The notes under the pieces were generated by a model. The model worked only from the letters and a program-made list of their open reading frames with translations, was not told the DNA's origin and ran no database searches. A stretch of 64,000 nt of DNA from Paraconiothyrium sp. Pb-2020 (lineage: Eukaryota > Ascomycota > Dothideomycetes > Pleosporales > Didymosphaeriaceae). The stretch covers positions 2,079,768 to 2,143,767 of the forward strand of contig JAJUBI010000007.1 of NCBI GenBank assembly GCA_022419385.1. Direction: 5' to 3'. The translations under genes were made by a program, and so were the position numbers. This document shows positions 31,428-42,177 of this stretch, piece after piece. Within the stretch, counting starts at the first letter, position 1; each line of letters begins with the position of its first letter.

Positions 31428-32329
31428 TATGATTGTAGTTGTGCGGTGGTGGTTTCGTGAATGGAGAAGGCTGACTGAAGTTTGGTGTGTTAGAAAAGTC
31501 TGAAGCTGAGGAGATAAAGGGAGAGCTCTGATGTAATTGCTTGATCCACCGGTGTTGAGGTGGGGTTCAGCTTCGCACTTTCCATGCGAACCCCACCAAG
31601 CCGATGCCGCCGGCTCTCACAAAAGCAACACGCACCCTGGCAACGAATCACGAGACAATGTGGGCTTACCTGATACGAGAGAGTGGGTAGTCAATTGAAA
31701 AGTCTGAAGCGGTTGTGACGTGGGTTGAGCTTGGATTTTAGGGCCTTTGCCTGTCGAAGTTCACGGCCGCGCTGTTGTCATCGCCCGGACAGAAGCTCGG
31801 CTCAACTACTTCGCCCGATTCTCTCCGTATGTAGACGGCCGTGGTTCGAGGGCGGGCGCATAGCGATTGGTGGCCTTCGCTTCCCTATACCTCGATCTGT
31901 TTCCGAGAGACTCTAGGATGCTAGGTGCTCTGCCGACGCTGTCGAGTCTCATCTGGACGCGTGAGCATCACGACACATAGATGGGCAGATCGAAGGAACG
32001 GCTTTCACGCCGGTTCCTCGAGGCTGTCGTGCTCCGGGCGGCGCCTCACGTCTTGTCTATTGGCCCGAATCATGAACTCATCGGCAGCGACAACTTGTGT
32101 ACAGTGTATGGGGACAACGAATCGAGACGTCCGCATCCTCGGCTCCGCGTAGTCGCCGTCTACCTATCGTACATATCCAAAGTCCCCGTAGAGACATATA
32201 TGACAGGACAACATTCGGTTGAGTCCAACACTTCCCCAGAATACTTTAACAGTCCAACAGTGTTATCATACACCACCTATTCCCATGCCCCATCTTCTGC
32301 CTCGTTCTCATCACATGTGTAGTACAGCG
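31428..32329. other. Intergenic region upstream of the aldolase gene
   Basis: A 902-bp gap holding the aldolase promoter and the 3' flank of bL9m. Apart from the palindrome listed separately, no gene or repeat is recognised. Confidence 0.4.
31559..31597. promoter_or_regulatory. Palindrome with paired GTGGGG cores in the aldolase promoter
   Basis: GGTGGGGTTC at 31559-31568 and its exact reverse complement GAACCCCACC at 31588-31597 flank a 19-bp spacer; an inner TTCGCA/TGCGAA pair overlaps. Each arm holds GTGGGG, which fits the CreA/Mig1 consensus SYGGRG. It sits 130-170 bp upstream of the aldolase start. Function as a carbon-repression site is an inference. Confidence 0.45.
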
Positions 32330-33248
32330 CTATTCCTTCGCCCGAACCCGAACTTGTCGGGTCAAAGGCTGCCCGGCTCCTGAAACTCTGATCTCCACTT
32401 TGAACGTGCCCAATTGCTTCACTTTGGAGGTATCGCCTTCTTCGTGACCAGTCACAAAGTTGACGTCGCTTTCCGAGAGGATAACGCGGGCCGCCTCGTC
32501 GTTGTGTGCAAGTGCAGACTTGATCGTCGCGACGATGTCTGCCGTGGACACTGACCCGTAAATCGCATTTTCCAAAGGCTTAGGTTTGCTCGCCGACATA
32601 GCCGCGTTCAAGATGTCTGCCGCGGCGGAAGCACCGTATCGTTTCGCGTCTGTCTTCTCCTGCTCGATGAGCTGTCGGGCGAAGTCGATCGTGGGCGGTA
32701 CAAAAGTATCGATGAGCTCCATGGATCGCTCGGCCTGCTTTTGTCAGAGCGCATTCATAGCGAGACGGAGGAGAAAGCGTACACTGAGCAGCTCAAGCTC
32801 GATTGGCCGCACATAGTGCTGTTTCGGCTTTGGCGCAGCTTCGACGTCATCTTCAATTTCCTCCAATGCCACCTTGACTCCGAATGTAGCGTCGCGAGCC
32901 ATATCAACATCTTGAGCCTTCAATTGCTTTAGTTGCAGCACGGGCACGTAGTTGGCGACGCGCGCGGGAAACCATTTATTTCGCATGAGGGCTGGGTTGA
33001 TGGGAACATATGAGCCTGTCCGTGATTAGTGACTGCTACGCAGCGCCGTCAGCCGTCGTACCTGCACGCCCGAATCGCGGGATGTCCTGCAGCAACTTGA
33101 CGACGATGTTGCGCTCCGCCTCCTTCGCTGCCTTCGATATATTGCGCGTCTGCTGCTGCTGCCCCCATCGATCCAGCCCCCGCCGCGTCACCCTTCGTAT
33201 GCATGATGTACACTGCGGCAGCAGCGACGGTTTCGGTATGGATGCCAT
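32330..33248 (-). CDS. Mitochondrial large-subunit ribosomal protein bL9m
   Basis: Three exons (33248-33062, 33015-32783, 32734-32330) give 274 residues. The N-terminus is basic and Ser/Arg-rich (MASIPKPSLLPQCTSCIRR), consistent with mitochondrial import. The bL9 signature follows: 'NIVVKLLQDIPRFGRAGSYV' across the first splice, then 'PINPALMRNKWFPARVANYV' (RNA-binding N-domain). After a linker comes the C-terminal domain ('ILSESDVNFV', 'LGTFKVEIRV'). The protein belongs to the 54S mitoribosome (yeast counterpart Mrpl50). It diverges from the deubiquitinase at 33666, another mitochondria-linked gene. Confidence 0.85.
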
Positions 33249-33665
33249 AGAGGGTTGTGGTGCTGCGGAAGCGCTGCTGACCAGAAAACGAACAAGCTAA
33301 GCGTAGAAATCGGGATACCTTGCGAGCGCGGAACACAGCGAGATGCATCCTAGCACGTGCCTAGTCCAGTGCGGGCTTAGTCTGGAGACTTCACGAAACA
33401 AACGGCAAAGGGTACCATGGCTTACAGCGGCCTACCGCATGGGAGATCTCCTCTAACATGGCATTCCGTGGGAGGCTCGTCTTGTCTGCTGCCTGCACCT
33501 TCCTTCAAAGACCAAGAACGCCGCCGTCAGCCCCCGCCTCCTCTTTCACCTTGCGGTAGATAGCGGCATCGGCCCAAGACACTTGCCGCGGCCCACCGGA
33601 CGAGGGACCTTTGACCGTTGTAAAGTCCTCTCTTGGGCGCCTTTTCGCTGCAGCATCGCGCCGCC
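33249..33665. promoter_or_regulatory. Divergent promoter region, bL9m / deubiquitinase
   Basis: A 417-bp GC-rich gap between two divergent genes whose products both relate to mitochondria. Co-regulation is possible but no shared element was identified. Confidence 0.4.
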
Positions 33666-35462
33666 ATGCCCGAGAAGCCGCTGACAGTAGCGACATACGC
33701 CGCCGGAGCCTCTCTTGCCGCCATCACACTTGTCTACGTTTTTGGACCAACCTTTTTCCTCGACGACGAAGCATCGAGCACGCGCAGAAAGGGAGTTGTG
33801 GGCCTGAGCAACACCGCGAACGACTGCTTTATCAATTCAATCCTCCAAGCCCTGGCCGGGCTGCCCGACCTACGCATATACCTCATTCGCGAAACGCACC
33901 GGCGGAAGCTTGACGGCCCAGAGCTCTACGATGTCAACCCGGAGAAATTAACTCTCGAAAGAAGAGCTACAAAGCCCTGGAAGTTGGAAGGATTGCAAAA
34001 GGGCTTGGTCACGCATGCTTTGAAGGACGTCCTGGATAAGCTCAACGAGCGACCTATATATAAGAAGACGATTTCCCCACAACCCTTCATTCGAGCGCTG
34101 GAACATGCTTTTGGCACACGCATTAGTAGACAACAACAGGATGCCCAGGAATTCCTTCAGATCGTGACGGAGCGCCTATGCGACGAGTACCATGCCGGGA
34201 CAAAGGCACGACGACAGGCGCAGACAGCCATCAACGGTGACACCGCGTCAGAGAGGCATGAGATCGCCGAACAGTTTGAAATTCCGCCCAACGTCTCGGA
34301 AGAGGACGCTGCAGAGCCGCATACGGACAATGTCGGATCATCAGCCACCGAGGATGGATTTCCTTTCGAAGGTAGGATCGAATCACAAATCGAATGTCTG
34401 ACATGCGGTTTCAAGCCTAAGCCCTCATCGTCCGCTTTCGTCACCTTAACTCTAAGCGTACCCCAGACATCGTCGACATCCTTAAACAAATGTCTCGATG
34501 GCGTCTTTAAGGTGGAGCATATTGATGATTTCAAGTGCGAGTATTGCCGTTTGGATCACGCAATTGAAAGTAAAACCAAAGAGCTAGCGCGGGCGTTGGC
34601 TCCTGACCTCCAGCGCGCATTGCAATCAGATATCGAGAAACTTCGAGAAGCGCGGGAAAACGATCCGGAGAAGCCTCCAGAGGGCGTGGAGATGCCTGAC
34701 TCTACCCTTGCTCCTAAACGTCGGATCGCTCGCCACATGTACATCTCTTCGTTCCCTAAAGTCCTCGCGCTGCATCTATCACGTTCTGTCTTTGCAGTCG
34801 GCACTGTTTCCACCAAAAATCTTGCCAAAGTAAACTTTCCCGAAACTCTGCCTCTAGGAGGTTTACTCAATCGCAAGAACTATCGCTTGTTAGGGATGGT
34901 CAGCCACAAAGGCACACACAACAGCGGCCATTACGAATCGTTCCGCCGCCAGGTGCAACCCATACCATACTCTACTCCGCACTCTTTTGGTACCGAAGGA
35001 GTGTATAGCATGCAAGGAACTCCCATTCCATCGGCAGTACAGAGTCCAAGAATGTCGAGCGTCAACCTTCCCAACGGTAATGGCCGTGGATCACCACTGC
35101 CTGCAACTCCGTCACTAGACTCTCCATCTACGAGATCGCTTTCGTCTCAATCCCGCTCCTCAAATTTCTCACCTAGAATAGCGCCTACTTCGGCGCCTCG
35201 TGAGGACTCCACCCAAGACGCATCTTCATCTCCCACATCTGCATCAATTTCGCGACCAAAAAGCTTGAGATCAATCAAAGGTTCGCTGAAGGAAAAGGCA
35301 TCCGATGCGAACCCACTCAAAAAGAGGTCGAAACGAGCCAACAACCGTTGGTGGCGAATCAGCGATGACAAGGTGAAGGAAAGCAAGACGAACGATGTTC
35401 TGGGCATGCAAAAGGAGGTCTATTTACTTTTCTACGAGCTTGATAGAAGAAGTGAAGACTAA
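33666..35462 (+). CDS. Ubiquitin carboxyl-terminal hydrolase, membrane-anchored (Ubp16/USP30-like)
   Basis: An intronless 598-residue protein from the ATG at 33666 (context GCCGCCATGCC); the frame is open a little further 5' but without ATG. Residues 6-33 form a membrane anchor ('YAAGASLAAITLVYVFG'). The Cys box is 'GLSNTANDCFINSILQ' (Cys near 55) and the His box is 'HKGTHNSGHYESFRR' (His near 421); 'NRWWRISDDKV' gives the third catalytic-box residue. A CxxC pair ('IECLTCGF') and 'CEYC' make the zinc finger. About 120 Ser-rich residues are inserted between the His box and 'WWRISDD'. The N-terminal anchor plus USP fold matches yeast Ubp16 and animal USP30 on the mitochondrial outer membrane. 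Confidence 0.88.
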   Translation: MPEKPLTVATYAAGASLAAITLVYVFGPTFFLDDEASSTRRKGVVGLSNTANDCFINSILQALAGLPDLRIYLIRETHRRKLDGPELYDVNPEKLTLERRATKPWKLEGLQKGLVTHALKDVLDKLNERPIYKKTISPQPFIRALEHAFGTRISRQQQDAQEFLQIVTERLCDEYHAGTKARRQAQTAINGDTASERHEIAEQFEIPPNVSEEDAAEPHTDNVGSSATEDGFPFEGRIESQIECLTCGFKPKPSSSAFVTLTLSVPQTSSTSLNKCLDGVFKVEHIDDFKCEYCRLDHAIESKTKELARALAPDLQRALQSDIEKLREARENDPEKPPEGVEMPDSTLAPKRRIARHMYISSFPKVLALHLSRSVFAVGTVSTKNLAKVNFPETLPLGGLLNRKNYRLLGMVSHKGTHNSGHYESFRRQVQPIPYSTPHSFGTEGVYSMQGTPIPSAVQSPRMSSVNLPNGNGRGSPLPATPSLDSPSTRSLSSQSRSSNFSPRIAPTSAPREDSTQDASSSPTSASISRPKSLRSIKGSLKEKASDANPLKKRSKRANNRWWRISDDKVKESKTNDVLGMQKEVYLLFYELDRRSED

Positions 35463-36017
35463 CAGTCCCGACGATGTGCATGGGATCATGGAACTTCCTT
35501 GCCCATGGGAGCGGAGTTCGGCGGCACATTGTGAGCACAAGAATTCTTGGCTCTCTGTATTCATGTTTTCGTGTATATATCACCGTAGAAGTCGATCTGT
35601 CCGATCGTTCAGGCATAGATACCCTCTGTCGATATGGGATTGGCCGCTAGCGATTTATCAGCATTGCCATGATTGGCCAACAACGTTGAGCTCGTGTCAG
35701 AGCATTCGAGCGATGATACGAACCCCACCTCTCCCGTATGCTCCTCCGTATATGTGATGCAACGTGCACTAGGAGCTTACGTTACAATAGAGTCGCAGCA
35801 GCAACACACTGCAGCTCCGTCAGTGACCGGGTCAAGTGGGAGAGTGCTTTCTTCCACCTAAGAGCGCAGCAGGCAATTGCATAGTGTAAGGATATACCAG
35901 CTCGTGATCGTTCCTGCTGTCAACGTCTCGAATATCTATTTCTGGGCAAGTTTGAATAGGCACAGTCTCGTCACTCAAATCGGTTTTGGAAACACATTCG
36001 CAACCCCAGCCACCAAT
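35463..36017. other. Intergenic region
   Basis: A 555-bp gap holding the 3' flank of the deubiquitinase gene and the promoter of the oxidoreductase gene. No gene seen. Confidence 0.4.
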
Positions 36018-37777
36018 ATGCCTCCCTCCGCTACAGCACATTCTCCTTCGTCGGCACTCAACGAAGACATCTTTCTCAAAGCCCCGGGCACACAGCTCTT
36101 TCTCAATCCACCCCGCATCCTCATCATTGGTGCCGGCTCCCGCGGCTCCGCGTATGCCCACGCTGCGCTCTCATCCACCAACAGCATCGTGGCTGCTATC
36201 GCAGAGCCCATCGCCTACAAGCGTGCTGAATTCGGGCGGAAGTACGTATGGGGGGAAGAGCAGCCAGAGCTGGGACAGGAGTTTGAGGGATGGCAGGAGT
36301 GGGTGGAGTATGAGAAGAAGAGGAGGGGCAGTGCAAGGGTTGGGTGAGTATTTGTGTCTTTGGTGGTACTGAGGGGATGCTGACGAGGACAGTGAGAAAT
36401 TAGAACCGGGGATCGACGCGGTGTTTGTGTGTGTGCTGGATGAGATGCATGAGGAGGTTGTATGTGGCATTGCAGGGCTGGGCGTGCACATTTGCTGTGA
36501 GAAGCCGTTGGCTACGAGGCTACAAAGCTGTGTCAATATTTTCAAGGCGTTGCAAAGTGCGAAGCAAAATACGGATGGGACTGTGCTTAGGGAGACGAAA
36601 GAAACAATTTTCGGGATATGTCATGTCCTGCGGTACAGTCCGCATAACATGATGTTAAGGAACCTGGTGTTGGAGAAAGAGGCGATTGGGGACGTGCTTA
36701 GTATTGAACATGTGGAGCCCGTGGGGTGGTGGCACTTCTCGCATGTGAGTAGAGCCGGACCTCGGGAATTTGATTGGTATGAGCACTGACAATGAGCAGA
36801 GTTACGTGAGAGGCAACTGGAGAAAAGAGTCTAAGACGGCGCCTTCGCTCCTGACAAAGTCATGTCACGACATCGACTTCATCCTTTGGATGCTTTGCTC
36901 TCCACCACCGAACGCTGGTTCTGAACCGCATCTGCCGTCACACCTAACTTCCACCGGCTCCAAGAAGTTTTTCAGAAGAGAGCGAAAACCCAAAGCTGCT
37001 GGCAATTCAACGAACTGTCTATCATGTCCTCATGAGAAAGACTGCATCTACAGCGCCCCCAAGATCTATCATGAGAGGCATTTACAACAAGGTAACACAG
37101 GATGGCCAGTCAAGATTGTGAACCCTGAGATTGAGGAAGTTTACACAAGCGCTGGGGCAGCTGCAGCTACGAAGCAACTGTTTAAAGATCTTAGCGAGGA
37201 TTATACGACGGACACTCCAATCACGGAAGTGGCGGCAAGACCGTGGTTCGGTCGATGCGTGTGGGAAGCGGACAATGATGTCTGTGATGATCAGTGCGTG
37301 ACTATCACTTGGGAAGACGATCCGCTCCTTTCAGAGAACGACGGTCGACCAAACTTGAAAGGAAGAGGAGCCAAGACGGCACAATTTCACATGGTTGCCT
37401 TTACGGAAAAAATATGCGAAAGACGAGGCAGGATCTACGGCACGAAAGGCGAGATCGAGTACGACAGTACGACCATCAAGGTTCACGACTTTTTAACTGG
37501 CGAGACGAAGACCCACAAACCGCACCTCGCAGCTGGAGGCCATGGAGGAGGTGACGAAGGCCTCGCACGTCAGTTCCTCATGGCTGTGGAGGCGGTCGAC
37601 TCCAGGCGCATGTCGGCGGCAAACGCCCAGCGTGAATATCTCGGGTGCGATTTGGAGGAGGCGTTCAGAAGTCATGCCATGGTCTTTGCAGCTGAAGACG
37701 CCCGGACAAAGCGTCAAGTGGTGGACTGGAAGAAGTGGTGGGCAGAGCAGGTGGAAGCGCAATTACACGGATTGTAG
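36018..37777 (+). CDS. Gfo/Idh/MocA-family oxidoreductase
   Basis: Three exons (36018-36343, 36393-36744, 36800-37777) give 551 residues. The N-terminal Rossmann fold has 'RILIIGAGSRGSAYAHAAL' and 'VVAAIAEP', then the family's 'ICCEKPLA' (EKP motif with the catalytic Lys). The C-terminal alpha/beta domain includes 'LLTKSCHDIDFILWML' and a Cys cluster 'CLSCPHEKDCIYSAPKIY', a known trait of one fungal/bacterial subgroup. It probably oxidises or reduces a sugar, inositol or related compound with NAD(P), but the substrate cannot be told. The protein is longer than typical family members because of the extra Cys-containing insert. Confidence 0.85.
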
Positions 37778-39424
37778 TACGAAGCGCCGACAAGCGACAA
37801 GGGCGGCTTCGGTAGATGATGAAGTTGGGCGCGTATGTGAACGCATGGACGACATGAGGCTCTGTCGAAACCACGATGATGCTGGCAACGCTTCTCCACG
37901 ATGCACCGTTCATCCGAGCAGGTTTACGATGGATCCCGTTGTGGTTCAATTACACTAGTGTAGGGCGATTTCTCCTTTCCGTTTCGGGAGGCTACGGTCC
38001 GGTTCGAGGTTATTTTGGGGTCTATAGTGTGCAGGAAAAGGCACCTAATATATCCGTCTCGGGAGCGTCGGCGCTTAGCAAGGGTTTGATAGTGACACAT
38101 GGCACCATGAGGCTCAACGGAGGATAACGCAGGCCTTTCCAGATGCGGGTGCCAGCCCTATGTACCGTCGATGAGAGCGGCTCTGGGTGCAACGTTTGCA
38201 AGTGTCGGCGCTTCCTGCATGATGCCTTGAGCCAATAGCCGGCGCTGGCATGGCGTGGATGGCGAGAGAACAAGACGGAGCTGCTGCCCCAGCGCGCAAA
38301 CTGAAGTTCGTGCAGGCCGCGAGGGTCAGCGCCGGCATAGGGCGAGTACGGTCGGCGCATCGATGGCGCTGGCTCGAAGGCAGGTCGGGCGCAGAGGCGG
38401 GCGATGGCTCAGACCCGGAAAAGCAGGGCCGTGGCCAAACGCGTGCAAGACGCGCTCTCTCGTGAGCGATGCGCGAGCGTGTTATAGTCGTGGAATGCGT
38501 ACTCGGTCGCCTTCTGTGAGTCACAATTGTCGGTATGCACGCTGGCCTTGGTGTAGGTCGAAACGAAACGCTGCGGCCTCGTGGACCAATCGCTAGGCTG
38601 GACCGCTCTGACTCCTCACGGGTGCATGGGTCTGCGGGAACCGAGCCGGGCGCTAACCCTCACCCACAGCATCCAACCACGACACCTCACTTGGACGCGC
38701 ACCTGTAACTGCCGCTCGCGCCTATACCATCCCTCTCGAGGCATCACGCAGCACTACACTGTTGCGAACGGCGCCGCTTCTGCCCGGTTTCAACTTAGCC
38801 AGCCGCCCCAGTATGCAGCGCCTCGCCGTGCTCTTCCCCTTTGGTATAGACGCCTCTGCAACCTCATCACGCCCGGCCACTGAGCGTCGACGCCTCCCAA
38901 GGGCCTTTCCAGATGCAGACTACACGGAAGCAAGAATAGTAGTAGCGTTCGAGTGGACCTGTGCAGCCCGTGTACTCGCCCACCAGCCGCTTGTTTCACG
39001 CTCCACGTAGGACATGCTGATACAGCCGCTCTGCTGCTGTATACCCTCATGCCCGGCCTGGGGAACTCGATGAGATCGTGTTTCAGAATGTTTTAGCGCT
39101 AGGCCGCGCTGGGGCTGCGCGTTCGTGGGCCAGTCGTTGCGTGAGCTTCGTCCCGGGGAGAATAAGTATCCATGGCTTCGCCGCACAACTACAGTTCACT
39201 CCACCATCCATCATCGCGAGCATTGCATTGCCTACGAGCTCTCACGGGCCTCCTTCCTTTCCGTTTCTCTTGTGTCTTAGACTCCACGGAGCTGGCTCTC
39301 CATTTTAATCCCTATTCATAATTTGTTTGTTCTTTGCGACCCAAGCGTAAGTCGTTCGGTCTCAGCCTTCGTCATCGACCGGATTCTTATTTTGCACAGT
39401 CCGGTAGCTTAATCCACATTAGCC
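37778..39424. other. Long intergenic region without a supported gene
   Basis: A 1.65-kb GC-rich stretch. Frames of 80-136 codons exist on both strands, but none has a domain or splice structure and they overlap each other. The right end (39300-39424) is pyrimidine-rich and likely contains the 5' UTR of the next gene. Confidence 0.45.
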
Positions 39425-41193
39425 ATGTTCCACCGACAGACAACACCACCGGCCACCAGCTTCAGCTTCATGCCGGGCAGTGTTGGGTCCGTATCTGATA
39501 GCACCTTTTACTCACAGAACGCCTCGCCTGCGGCATCCGTGGTCACCGCGAATACCACTCCGCCACGATCACCTGTGAGGCAACATGGTCCGCTCCTCCT
39601 TCCCAAGGTCCGGACACAGGACCAGATCGCCGAGCCCACTGGTGGTCCCGTCAGACATCGCCGGACGACGTCTACCTCCAGCAGCCTGTACGGTTCAGCA
39701 TATAGCCCTTACTCTCGTCCTAGTTCAATGATTCGTCGTGGATCCAGCCCTTTCAACCACTATGCCACCAGCACTGTTGGCTCCCCGGTCTCAACGGCTT
39801 CCTACGACCTAGGTATTGCTACTTCCACTCTTAATTCTCCTATCGCGTTCCCCCAGGAATCGCGTCGGGCTTCCTATGCTGCTCATGGTCGGTCGAGATC
39901 TGCCACTGCAGTGCCCCGCCATGTGCGCTCTGGTTCCGCAGGAAGTATTGACGAGACGGTCATCACTCGCTTTGGCTTCCCTACCTACCGCAACCTTCCC
40001 TCCTACGTGACGTCTTCGAGCACGGTGCAGCCAAGCATGATCACTGCGATGCCAACCACCACCTACAGTGAGCCTCAAGAGGTCACTTACACCAACGCAA
40101 CCACCCAGGACTACACCTTCGCTGACTTCGATCCCGCTCCAGCGGTTCAACACCCATTCAATACCGAAGTCAACTTTGACAGCTTCCCCACTCTTCCCAC
40201 TTCGTCTCTTCTCGAGTACCTCTCAGCGCCCAACCCTTCGCCCGCTCTCGTAAGCCGCATTAGCAGCGTGCCCCGTGGCACAAACATGCACTTCTGGTGG
40301 GACATCCGCAACCTCCGCTCCTGGACAGATTTTACTATCTCCACCATTACCTCGTTGCCATCCGTCCTGCCCTCCTTGAAGTCCCAGTGACATCCTCCTG
40401 CCTCCCCGAGCCCACCCGCCAGATTGTCCAGCCCGAGAACCAGTCCGCTCTTCACGACATGTACACAAACTACTACGCCACCAAGGTCAACGCCGCGCTC
40501 AAAGTAACCCAAGGCACCACACATGGTAATGCGCCCGCAAGTCTCTTCCCGGTATGCAGCCCCAACCCGATTTCGTCTCCTCCTACCCCTCCGACTACGA
40601 GAAGACCATCTATGGTGACGCCCGCGGGCGCGTCGTCGGGCTGGTGAAGTGCTATGACCAGTGAATACGGGCATGCGCGGGAGTCCCCACCAAAGCAAGT
40701 GCTCTACTTACAGGGTCTCGCGCATCTGCATCGCGTGATGCGCGAGCACGGCTGCCGCTACGGGTTCATCATGACGGAGATCGAGCTCTTGTGCGTGCGC
40801 GCCGGAGGTCACTCTACCACCATGGACCCCACGACCGTCAACGTGCAGACGGGGGTCCCAATTTTCGGGTACCTCGAGACTTCGGCACCGATTCGTCTCT
40901 CCACTGCTGGCGTTAGCCAGGACGGTGAGATTCAGATGACAGCCCCTCTTGCGCTGTGGTATCTCCACATGCTGGCCAAGGAGAACCCTTTCGAAGGCAT
41001 GGGCACGTGGCGCATGGACGTTGGCGGTCCGGCGGCGTTGACAAGGCAGAACTGTCTCGAGAAAGATGCGTGGGTGCCCAAGCCGCAGTTGGGGGAGAAG
41101 AGAGAGGCGAAGAGGGTAAGAGGGTGGGTCTTCCCTGAGGAGCCGTTGAGTAAGAGGGAGTGCGGGAGGGGGAAGAGGAAGGGTAATAATTAA
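39425..41193 (+). pseudogene. Conserved fungal protein of unknown function, interrupted by four frameshifts
   Basis: The first frame (39425-40390) encodes a Ser/Thr-rich N-terminus of about 280 residues, then a conserved domain start 'MHFWWDIRNLRSWTDF'. The domain then continues in three further phases: 'LLEVPVTSSCLPEPTRQIVQ' (after a shift near 40340-40375), 'QPDFVSSYPSDYEKTIYGD' (after one near 40510-40550), 'NTGMR' (after one near 40662) and 'HLHRVMREHGCRYGFIMTEI' (after one near 40672-40680), ending 'KRVRGWVFPEE' at 41193. All four shifts are of the same kind, each equivalent to one lost base. Between shifts the codons look normal and no internal stop is used. The family is widespread in ascomycetes without a known role. 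Either a decaying gene or an assembly-error hotspot. Confidence 0.7.
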
Positions 41194-42177
41194 GGAGGCC
41201 TGAGGGGGCTGGTCGTCTCCATGTGCTGGCTGCATGAGAGGGCGCTTCTTGGTGTTGAACTTTTCGGATTGGGGTTTTTATGATGGGATGAGGTCTATGA
41301 TGCATATAGTTGGCGTCCCTGCTGCATTTTAGGAGTACCACAGGGCTAATTGCCTGTCGTTTCAGACATTGATTACACTGTTCACAGTCCACCGCGGGAT
41401 AAGCTCTGGATCTTGGTCTGATGTCAGACGGAACCCCACACGTGTCTCTCGCTCTCTCGAATTGTGAGTCCTTCCAACAATTAAAAAAAGATGACGGCTG
41501 GTGACGGGGATCGCGTTGCCCGAAATGTATTCTTCCCGACGGCCATCGTGCTCGGAGGCCACTGAGCTAAACCTCATCAGGGCGCTTTTACCATGCCAGG
41601 CCCCGCTCCTCTCAAGCTGGTTGCCCGATCCTCCTTTCCGACACGCGAGGACACGTACAGCTGCACCTCACGAAGAACAGTGCTGCTCGCAAGCAAGCTA
41701 CGGTTACGTGAAGATGTCGGTGGTGTGCAAATCGGAGCAGTGTGAGCAGGATAGCGCGGGGAAGCGCGCGGGGTGATTGGCCGTCGGGCCAGTAGGGCGA
41801 TAAGGGAGCGGGACGTCATCCGAGCACTAGCAAGACGGATAATCGCGGTCTTGCGGGAGCGCGTGTAGGATTTGGATTTGGATACAGAGCGCGCACACCG
41901 CTCACGCCTCCTACATCCCTCCAGCGCTGCGAGCAGACGTCTACTCCTTCCCATTGTTGACCTTTGTCGGCTTTCTGGGTTGCTAGCTTTGTCTGCCACC
42001 TACCGCCGCCGTCGCGCGCCTTCGCTGTAACGGCCCGAGAGGCAAGCAAAATCCCCGAGCAAGGCCTTGTCAGTCGCTGCTCCCTTCGCGCTGTTATAGG
42101 AGCGGATTTGACTTCTGCTTCAGCCATCGCCTGGTCCAGCTTCGAATTGGTGGCATTGAGCCCCCAAAGCGGCCAAT
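41194..42177. other. Intergenic region
   Basis: A 984-bp gap holding the 3' flank of the frameshifted gene and the promoter of glycine dehydrogenase. Antisense frames near 41577-42127 show no features. Confidence 0.4.

Noticed and set aside
38022..38596. Overlapping 110-136-codon frames on both strands in the 38 kb gap
   Set aside because: GC-rich sequence gives stop-poor frames on both strands; none has features of a gene.
40330..40680. Explaining the four frame steps by introns
   Set aside because: The only GT-AG pairs at these places enclose fewer than 30 bases or would remove conserved residues.
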